DNA of 10,676 nucleotides from an uncultured Coprococcus sp. (GTDB taxonomy: Bacteria > Bacillota > Clostridia > Lachnospirales > Lachnospiraceae): the NCBI GenBank assembly GCA_900557435.1, contig USSH01000059.1:1-10676 (forward strand). Reading direction: 5' to 3'. The notes under the pieces are model-generated. The model was not told where the DNA came from, did not search any database, and was given only the letters and a program-made list of their open reading frames with translations. This document shows positions 6,457-10,676 of this stretch, piece after piece. The position numbers were made by a program, and so were the translations under genes. Positions within the stretch are counted from its first letter, which is position 1. Every line of letters begins with the position of its first letter.

Positions 6457-7489
6457 ACAGAAACGAAGAAAAATATATGTGCTTGTGCTGGCAATGGCGA
6501 TGATAGTCTCGCTTATGGGCTGCGGCAGCAGCAAACAAAAATCAGACAAAACCATGAGAGTCGGGGTGGTCACTTATACAGCAGATGATCCATTCATAAA
6601 TGCCATGGTTGAAAAGGTGAAATCTCAGCTTAAGACTATGGAGACCACAAATATGAATGTGATAGTATCGGTGAGAAGCGGTGATAATGATCAGCGTGAG
6701 CAGGACGAGATAGTTGATGAGATGATAGATGCAGGCTGCGATGTGCTGTGTGTGAATCTTGTAGACAGAACTGCACCGGCAAATATCATCAAGTCAGCAA
6801 GGCAGAGTGATATACCAGTGATCTTTTTCAACAGAGAGCCGGTGCGTGATGACCTTATGCAGTGGGAAAAGCTCTACTATGTTGGTTGTGACGCAAAAGA
6901 ATCCGGGGATATGCAGGGTGAGATTGCGGCAGATTATATAAAGAAGCATGGCGAAGTGGATCGCAATGGTGATGGCAAGATACAGTATGTTCTTCTGGAG
7001 GGTGAGGCCGGACACCAGGATGCCATAAGCAGAACTGACTGTTCGGTGAAGACCATCATGGAAGGTGGAGTGGAGCTTGAGAAGCTCAGTTATCAGTTTG
7101 CCGACTGGAACAGAGGTCAGGCAGAGAACAGAATGACACAGCTTATAAGTCAGTATGGCAGTCAGATAGAGCTTGTCATATCCAACAATGATGAGATGGC
7201 GCTGGGCGCAGTTGAGGCGTACAATAACTCCAAAATAAGCCGGGACAGATGGCCTGTGATATTTGGAATAGATGGACTTGATGATGCTCTCCAGGCGATA
7301 AAACAGGGAGACATGCAGGGCACAGTGTACAATGACAAAGAGGATCAGGCAGGGGAGATAGCAAGATTGGCAGTTGATCTCTTCAATGGAAGCAGCCTTG
7401 ATGGTCATAGGCTTGACGAGGGCAGATATTACGTGTCGCCTTACTGTAAGGTCGATGTTGACAGCGTGGATGATTTTTTGCATAGGTAA
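6449..7489 (+). CDS. MglB-family glucose/galactose-binding lipoprotein within the sensor operon
   Basis: A 346-aa lipoprotein with a basic start, a hydrophobic signal segment and the lipobox LMGC (Cys25). The mature part aligns along its length with E. coli MglB as I remember it. Apparent equivalents of the known sugar contacts are D47, F49, N128, R129 (Lys92 in E. coli), H189, D191, R195, W220, N247, D275 and N295. The calcium loop DRNGDGKIQ (171-179) and its distant ligand E241 are also kept. The ligand is therefore probably glucose and/or galactose. The gene overlaps the preceding binding protein by ATGAGTAG and has only a weak, distant AGAGG, consistent with coupled translation. Being the last gene of a kinase/regulator operon rather than beside mglA, it may be a sensory copy, though it could also serve the adjacent MglC transporter. 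A canonical mglB may lie upstream outside the window. Confidence 0.92.
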   Translation: MSRQKRRKIYVLVLAMAMIVSLMGCGSSKQKSDKTMRVGVVTYTADDPFINAMVEKVKSQLKTMETTNMNVIVSVRSGDNDQREQDEIVDEMIDAGCDVLCVNLVDRTAPANIIKSARQSDIPVIFFNREPVRDDLMQWEKLYYVGCDAKESGDMQGEIAADYIKKHGEVDRNGDGKIQYVLLEGEAGHQDAISRTDCSVKTIMEGGVELEKLSYQFADWNRGQAENRMTQLISQYGSQIELVISNNDEMALGAVEAYNNSKISRDRWPVIFGIDGLDDALQAIKQGDMQGTVYNDKEDQAGEIARLAVDLFNGSSLDGHRLDEGRYYVSPYCKVDVDSVDDFLHR

Positions 7490-7531
7490 GGGTAACTAAC
7501 TGATACATGGAAAAAGTCGTGAATTAAAAGC

Positions 7532-7604
7532 ATATATAATTGGAGAAAATCTGTCTGGAAAAATTATCAAGAACTAATGTAGAGATACAGATCCAATTAT
7601 ATAT
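7532..7604. repeat. 13-bp perfect inverted repeat in the leader of the small gene
   Basis: ATATATAATTGGA (7532-7544) is exactly complementary to TCCAATTATATAT (7592-7604), 47 nt apart. TCTGT (7550-7554) and ACAGA (7587-7591) can extend the stem inside it. The second arm ends 3 nt before the ribosome binding site of the next gene. The left arm includes a TATAAT (7535-7540) that might be a -10, but no convincing -35 precedes it. Without a T-run it is not a standard terminator. It could be an mRNA leader hairpin, a protein-binding site, or the ends of a very small mobile element. Confidence 0.6.
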
Positions 7605-7606
7605 TC

Positions 7607-7613
7607 GGGAAGG
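7607..7613 (+). promoter_or_regulatory. Ribosome binding site that favours ATG 7620 over ATG 7614
   Basis: GGGAAGG directly abuts the ATG at 7614, which leaves no spacing, whereas the in-frame ATG at 7620 is 6 nt away. The shorter start (193 aa) is therefore preferred. Confidence 0.65.
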
Positions 7614-7619
7614 ATGCAT

Positions 7620-8201
7620 ATGGAAAATAGCTGGATAGAAGAATTTTACAGAGAGACGGATGCAGATAAAAGACTTGAACTGTTGAAAAATAACAGCACG
7701 GATATGGGCGGTGACAGCGCCGGTTCGTCTACTGCCTTCCGTCAGAGATTGTGGACGGCGAGATATGGCAAGAGAAAGCCGAAGAATGATGCATTTGTGG
7801 GCTGCCTTATGGAGCTCAAATACATATCGGAAGGCGGTTCGGTTGACATCGGAGGTCAGAAAAAGAAACAGGCCGTGGAGATCATAAGCAAGTTATGCCT
7901 GTTCGATGCGGACAGAAGAAGTGCCGAGGAACAGGAGATACTGCTTTATGAGCTCAAGAATGCGTTCCTCAAGTTCATCGAGGTGAGCAGAGGCGGCAGA
8001 GGTTTCACATCCATAGCATTTGGCATGGGACAGCTCTCTGACGAGGGCGTGGCGAAGAAGATCGCGGATCAGATAAGCTCCATCGCATTTGACGCACCAC
8101 ATATGCTACACATGGACAAGGAATTTGCCATACTTCAGAGTGCTGCACTGGCGGCATTCAGGCAGGAGTATCCGAACAGGGAGCATTTCTTGAGAAAATG
8201 A
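7620..8201 (+). CDS. Conserved-looking small protein of unknown function
   Basis: A 193-aa soluble protein starting MENSWIEEF, with no signal peptide, membrane helix or metal-binding cluster. It begins with a charged helical region, then a Ser/Gly linker (about 28-37), then RQRLWTARYGKRKP (about 40-53) and a mostly helical body ending in EYPNREHFLRK. The ARYGKRKP...D.F.GC..EL pattern reminds me of an uncharacterised family common in Lachnospiraceae (perhaps DUF6553), but I cannot confirm that from sequence alone. Codon use matches the sensor operon genes, so it is probably native and real. It is separated from the MglB-like gene by 130 nt with an inverted repeat, so it may be transcribed independently. 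No function can be assigned. Confidence 0.8.
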   Translation: MENSWIEEFYRETDADKRLELLKNNSTDMGGDSAGSSTAFRQRLWTARYGKRKPKNDAFVGCLMELKYISEGGSVDIGGQKKKQAVEIISKLCLFDADRRSAEEQEILLYELKNAFLKFIEVSRGGRGFTSIAFGMGQLSDEGVAKKIADQISSIAFDAPHMLHMDKEFAILQSAALAAFRQEYPNREHFLRK

Positions 8202-8251
8202 TGAGTATTTAGAACCATATAAGTCCTGTTTTGAATATGATTAGATAATGC

Positions 8252-8287
8252 AAAAGACTATCGTGTGTTAAAATACATGATAGTCTT
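8252..8287. terminator. Hairpin terminator between the convergent genes
   Basis: AAGACTATC (8254-8262) pairs with GATAGTCTT (8279-8287). The inner bases continue the stem to about 14 bp, with two G-T pairs, around a TTAAAA loop. On the minus strand it is followed by four T (8255-8252), so it best fits as the terminator of the minus-strand membrane protein gene. On the plus strand the tail is only TTAGTTATTT, a weaker signal, but it may stop the small gene too. Confidence 0.7.
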
Positions 8288-8302
8288 AGTTATTTAGGGT
8301 AT

Positions 8303-9793
8303 CTAGTTATAAGTGAACGTATGAAATATGGATCTGAAGACAGAACATGTATCATCAGAATCCTTAGCGTTCATAAATATCACTTCATCCCTCGTCTTTA
8401 TCATGATTACGGGATAGCTGTCTGCGTATACATACATTTCACATTTGCCGTAGGTGCTGCTCTTGAAATGGCCGATCAGGTATTCATCGGTGGCACCTCC
8501 GTTGACACGGACAAAATTGTCGTCTGGCAGTTCGTCCAGAAGCTGAACATCCTCGATGTCATCAAAATATATCTCCGATGAGTATATGGCAGCAGACACT
8601 GTGAGTTTGTTGGAGTCAAGATGAGTGTCAATATGCACGTTTATGAATGGCACAAGCGCACCTATCATCCAGACGATGCAGGCGATGATAAGGATATATG
8701 TAAGTCCTGTAAAAATCTTTGCGCCCCTGGTGGCATAGTTAAATGTATAATTTCCACTCTGCAATCTGTTTTGAACCAGCACATGCGGGTCGGAAGGATT
8801 GTAGTAATATCCGGTTTTCCAGTATTCGTCGTCGTCCACGTAGAGAGGCTGGGTGTCGGCGGCCAAGAGTTCACGTTTTCTGCTCTGAGCCATGAGGAGA
8901 GGCACAAACAATCCGATGGCAGCAAGAGTCTGGATAAATATATAGACATAGAGTGCGGAGCTGCACAGTGAGACATCTACAAGCGCACCCCTGAAATTTA
9001 GGATATCAGAAAGCAAAATTTGCTGGGACTTATTGGCTGATGATATGCAGTGAATCAGGGTGTCAATAGCGACATATACCCATGCGACAGCATTTGTTGC
9101 CGAAAGAACCAGCATTGCTAGTCCCTTGTATATCTTCATGGTTTTGTTGACGGTCTGGTTGAGCTGGGTATCCGAGCTGTACACAGTTCGCTCGTGTCGG
9201 TTTACATATATGTGGAATATCATGGATGTAAGTGATATCAGGACGGAGCAGAGTCCCATTATTATCATTGTGGTTGATATGACCGCACTTTTTCCTATCG
9301 CAAATGGCACTAGGCAAATGAGCTCTACAAGGATTATTATTCCATGATAATTGAAACTGATCTCACTTTTGCCGATCTGGGTTGACACATTTGTATCAAT
9401 GTAACGTTTTCTTCTTTGATCAGGGACCACCCAGTCATTTGCCATCTTCAGAGCATACATTTTCCTGTGCGCAGAGTTGTTTGCATATGTTATAAGGAAA
9501 CAGAATGCGATCATCCAGATAGTGTATGCAAGTACAAATATAATGATCTCCCAAAACACGACAAAGCATAGGGCTGTTCCGAGGATGAGATTTATCCAGA
9601 TAATCCGGTTCATCTTACGTCTGGCAGCAGCAACAATATTAAGTACGGTTTCGTCTTCACTGTGTTCCTTTGGAATGTGGACGCCCAGGAGCATTCCCTC
9701 GGTATACGAATAATTACTTGTATATACGAACTTCATTATGAGCAGTATGAAGAAGTTCATAAACAGGAATATGATAAATAATGCTATGCTCAT
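8303..9793 (-). CDS. Polytopic membrane protein with DUF5808-like motif and C-terminal PH-like domain
   Basis: A 496-aa membrane protein with about eight hydrophobic helices (near 3-22, 63-81, 84-103, 150-167, 170-196, 223-246, 280-302 and 358-384). The cytoplasmic loop after helix 7 carries DDEYWKTGYYYNPSDPHV (321-338), the tryptophan/NP.DP signature I associate with DUF5808 proteins of the SdpI/DUF1648-type membrane group. After helix 8 a soluble tail (about 398-495) has the strand pattern SSEIYFDDIEDVQLLDELPD, suggestive of a bacterial PH-like domain. The start is supported by AGAAAGGAG 6 nt upstream on the minus strand. Its upstream partner is a GntR/YtrA-type regulator, a pairing common in Firmicutes, where such modules are linked to envelope stress or antimicrobial-peptide response. 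The biochemical role is unknown. Confidence 0.8.
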   Translation of the reverse strand: MSIALFIIFLFMNFFILLIMKFVYTSNYSYTEGMLLGVHIPKEHSEDETVLNIVAAARRKMNRIIWINLILGTALCFVVFWEIIIFVLAYTIWMIAFCFLITYANNSAHRKMYALKMANDWVVPDQRRKRYIDTNVSTQIGKSEISFNYHGIIILVELICLVPFAIGKSAVISTTMIIMGLCSVLISLTSMIFHIYVNRHERTVYSSDTQLNQTVNKTMKIYKGLAMLVLSATNAVAWVYVAIDTLIHCISSANKSQQILLSDILNFRGALVDVSLCSSALYVYIFIQTLAAIGLFVPLLMAQSRKRELLAADTQPLYVDDDEYWKTGYYYNPSDPHVLVQNRLQSGNYTFNYATRGAKIFTGLTYILIIACIVWMIGALVPFINVHIDTHLDSNKLTVSAAIYSSEIYFDDIEDVQLLDELPDDNFVRVNGGATDEYLIGHFKSSTYGKCEMYVYADSYPVIMIKTRDEVIFMNAKDSDDTCSVFRSIFHTFTYN

Positions 9794-9929
9794 AAGCGGC
9801 TCCTTTCTGTTGTTTTAGTGGATATTTGTTGTATAAAGATTCTTTCTCCCAGTGATGATAATGATTATTCATAATTGGTATTATTTTCATGCAAATTGGT
9901 TACACCATATCGGCTAATAGTTCATTGTA

Positions 9930-10319
9930 TTATATTTGGATTGGAGAAGACTTCATTTTGGAATACACTTTATCGCACAATTTGAGAAAATCATCCCTGT
10001 TCATTCCGGTTATGCTTGCCTCGGCGGACAGAAGTTCCAGCTCTGACTCCAGCTTGTCACGGAACTCGGCGTTCATATTGATATTTTCTGATACAAATGC
10101 TCCAAGCCTTCTGTCAGTTTTGATATATCCTTCGTTTTTGAGTATCTGGTATGTCTTATTCACAGTCATGGTGTTTACGCCGGCATCCGCCGCAAGCTGT
10201 CTTACAGTGGGAAGCTTTTCACCTGGCTGTATCTCGCCTTTGCCGATTCCCTTTACTATCTGATTGCGCAGCTGTACATATATGGGTGTGTCACTGCTCA
10301 TGTCAAGCTCTATGATCAT
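9930..10319 (-). CDS. GntR-family transcriptional regulator, YtrA/YhcF subfamily
   Basis: A 129-aa DNA-binding protein. The N-terminal winged helix-turn-helix (about 10-77) shows the subfamily features PIYVQLRNQI, GEIQPGEKLPTVRQLA, the recognition helix VNTMTVNKTYQILKNEG and the wing RLGAFVS. The short C-terminal tail (about 80-129) has only helices, as in YtrA-type repressors, and lacks a large ligand-binding domain. AAGGAGGG lies 7 nt before the ATG. A perfect palindrome covers its own -10 region, so autorepression is likely, and the downstream membrane protein gene (136 nt away, no strong promoter between) is probably in the same transcript. The signal is unknown. Confidence 0.93.
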   Translation of the reverse strand: MIIELDMSSDTPIYVQLRNQIVKGIGKGEIQPGEKLPTVRQLAADAGVNTMTVNKTYQILKNEGYIKTDRRLGAFVSENINMNAEFRDKLESELELLSAEASITGMNRDDFLKLCDKVYSKMKSSPIQI

Positions 10320-10344
10320 GTGGTGTCCCTCCTTTTTGTATTAT

Positions 10345-10367
10345 CTGTATTATAATATATAATACAG
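10345..10367. promoter_or_regulatory. Palindromic operator, likely bound by the GntR regulator
   Basis: Arm CTGTATTATA (10345-10354) is followed by 3 bp and its exact reverse complement (10358-10367). The palindrome overlaps the -10 region of the minus-strand promoter. An extra half-site TGTATTAT (10337-10344) sits 9 bp from the same octamer in the arm (10346-10353), towards the gene. Position and symmetry fit autorepression by a dimeric YtrA-type protein. Confidence 0.75.
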
Positions 10368-10384
10368 ACTCCGCAATAAGTCAA
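10356..10384 (-). promoter_or_regulatory. Promoter of the GntR-membrane protein operon
   Basis: On the minus strand TTGACT (10384-10379) is a near-consensus -35, followed after 17 bp by TATATA (10361-10356) as -10. Transcription would start around 10349, about 30 nt before the regulator start codon. The palindromic operator covers the -10. Confidence 0.6.
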
Positions 10385-10403
10385 CTATTAGAAACCGCCG
10401 TAT

Positions 10404-10447
10404 AAATAAAAATCATCCGTGAGCAAGTTGATTACCCACAGATGATC
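10404..10447 (-). terminator. Terminator of the right-edge minus-strand gene
   Basis: ATCATC and GTG (10412-10417, 10419-10421) pair with CAC and GATGAT (10437-10439, 10441-10446) across a single C/A mismatch. On the minus strand the hairpin is followed by TTTTTATTTA. It lies just after the stop of the right-edge gene and before the GntR promoter, insulating the two units. Confidence 0.75.
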
Positions 10448-10465
10448 CTTATATCTTGTGAAATT

Positions 10466-10676
10466 TTATTTTTGCGTAGCTGATTTTTGCAGTTCCAATA
10501 ATCGTTCATTTGAAATGATTTTTTCGGAAAAAGACTTTCTGATCAATTCAAAATCCGCCCCATTTGAAAAAAGACTGAGTATAATTTTCTCATCTTCCAG
10601 TCTTTTGAGTTTTTGAGATGGGGTTTCTTCCACTGTGCCACCCATGATACTCACCATCCTTTCCTCATATTCATTG
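10466..10676 (-). CDS. C-terminal end of an unidentified protein, running off the right edge
   Basis: About 70 residues of the 3' end of a minus-strand frame that stays open to the window edge (NEYEERMVSIMGGTVEETPS, then a charged helical tail ending in ATQK). The ATG at 10657 could be a start, but the purine-rich GAGGAAAGG directly touches it, so a longer gene beginning outside the window is more likely. The GGT..ETPS..L pattern followed by a charged helix is reminiscent of the C-terminal tails of Rpn-type PD-(D/E)XK nuclease/transposase proteins of Clostridia. This is a weak impression, and the usual Gly-Arg-Glu repeats are absent. A proper terminator follows it. Confidence 0.5.
   Translation of the reverse strand, partial: NEYEERMVSIMGGTVEETPSQKLKRLEDEKIILSLFSNGADFELIRKSFSEKIISNERLLELQKSATQK

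Noticed and set aside
6794..7483. 229-aa minus-strand frame inside the MglB-like gene
   Set aside because: It is a complete shadow of a gene with fully conserved functional residues; no independent support.
7532..7604. Inverted repeat considered as an insertion sequence or terminator
   Set aside because: There is no transposase, no flanking target duplication was seen, and no T-run follows the second arm.
8621..8971. Plus-strand frames within the membrane protein gene
   Set aside because: They are antisense to a protein with membrane helices and a DUF5808-like motif, and none has domain features.
9889..10263. 124-aa plus-strand frame opposite the GntR regulator
   Set aside because: It is antisense to a well-supported HTH protein, Ser-rich, and without a ribosome binding site.

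Overview
The window looks like a chromosome segment of a gut-type Lachnospiraceae or other Clostridia. The grounds are a YesN/YesM two-component pair, an Mgl-type sugar transporter, strong purine-rich ribosome binding sites, and a YtrA-type GntR regulator next to a DUF5808-type membrane protein. The species assignment is inference. No tRNA, rRNA, CRISPR array or intact insertion sequence is visible.

Left part (1-1960). The 3' part of mglC, the permease of the galactose/methyl-galactoside ABC importer, runs in from the left edge and ends at a strong hairpin terminator. Its codon use switches abruptly near position 600-675. A gap of about 700 bp with no gene follows. It holds a GC-rich structured block, three spaced TATCCT boxes, a 23-bp tandem repeat (five in-register units) and an extended -10 promoter.

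Middle part (1960-7489). Four tightly packed plus-strand genes form one probable operon: an AraC-type response regulator (YesN class), a dCache sensor histidine kinase (YesM/LytS class), a membrane-anchored periplasmic-binding-like protein, and a lipoprotein of the MglB glucose/galactose-binding family. The last keeps every sugar contact and the calcium loop that I could align from E. coli MglB. The likely logic is that the binding proteins capture extracellular glucose/galactose-type sugars and signal to the kinase, which phosphorylates the regulator, which in turn controls sugar-uptake genes such as the adjacent mgl cluster. The closest precedent I know is XylFII-LytS-YesN for xylose in Clostridium; a cassette with two binding proteins is less familiar.

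Right part (7490-10676). A small gene of unknown function (7620-8201) follows a leader containing a 13-bp inverted repeat. It converges on a minus-strand pair: a GntR/YtrA-type repressor (9930-10319) and a polytopic membrane protein with a DUF5808-like motif and a probable C-terminal PH-like domain (8303-9793). The repressor promoter is covered by a perfect 10-3-10 palindrome, so autoregulation is likely. At the right edge is the 3' end of a further minus-strand gene followed by its own terminator.
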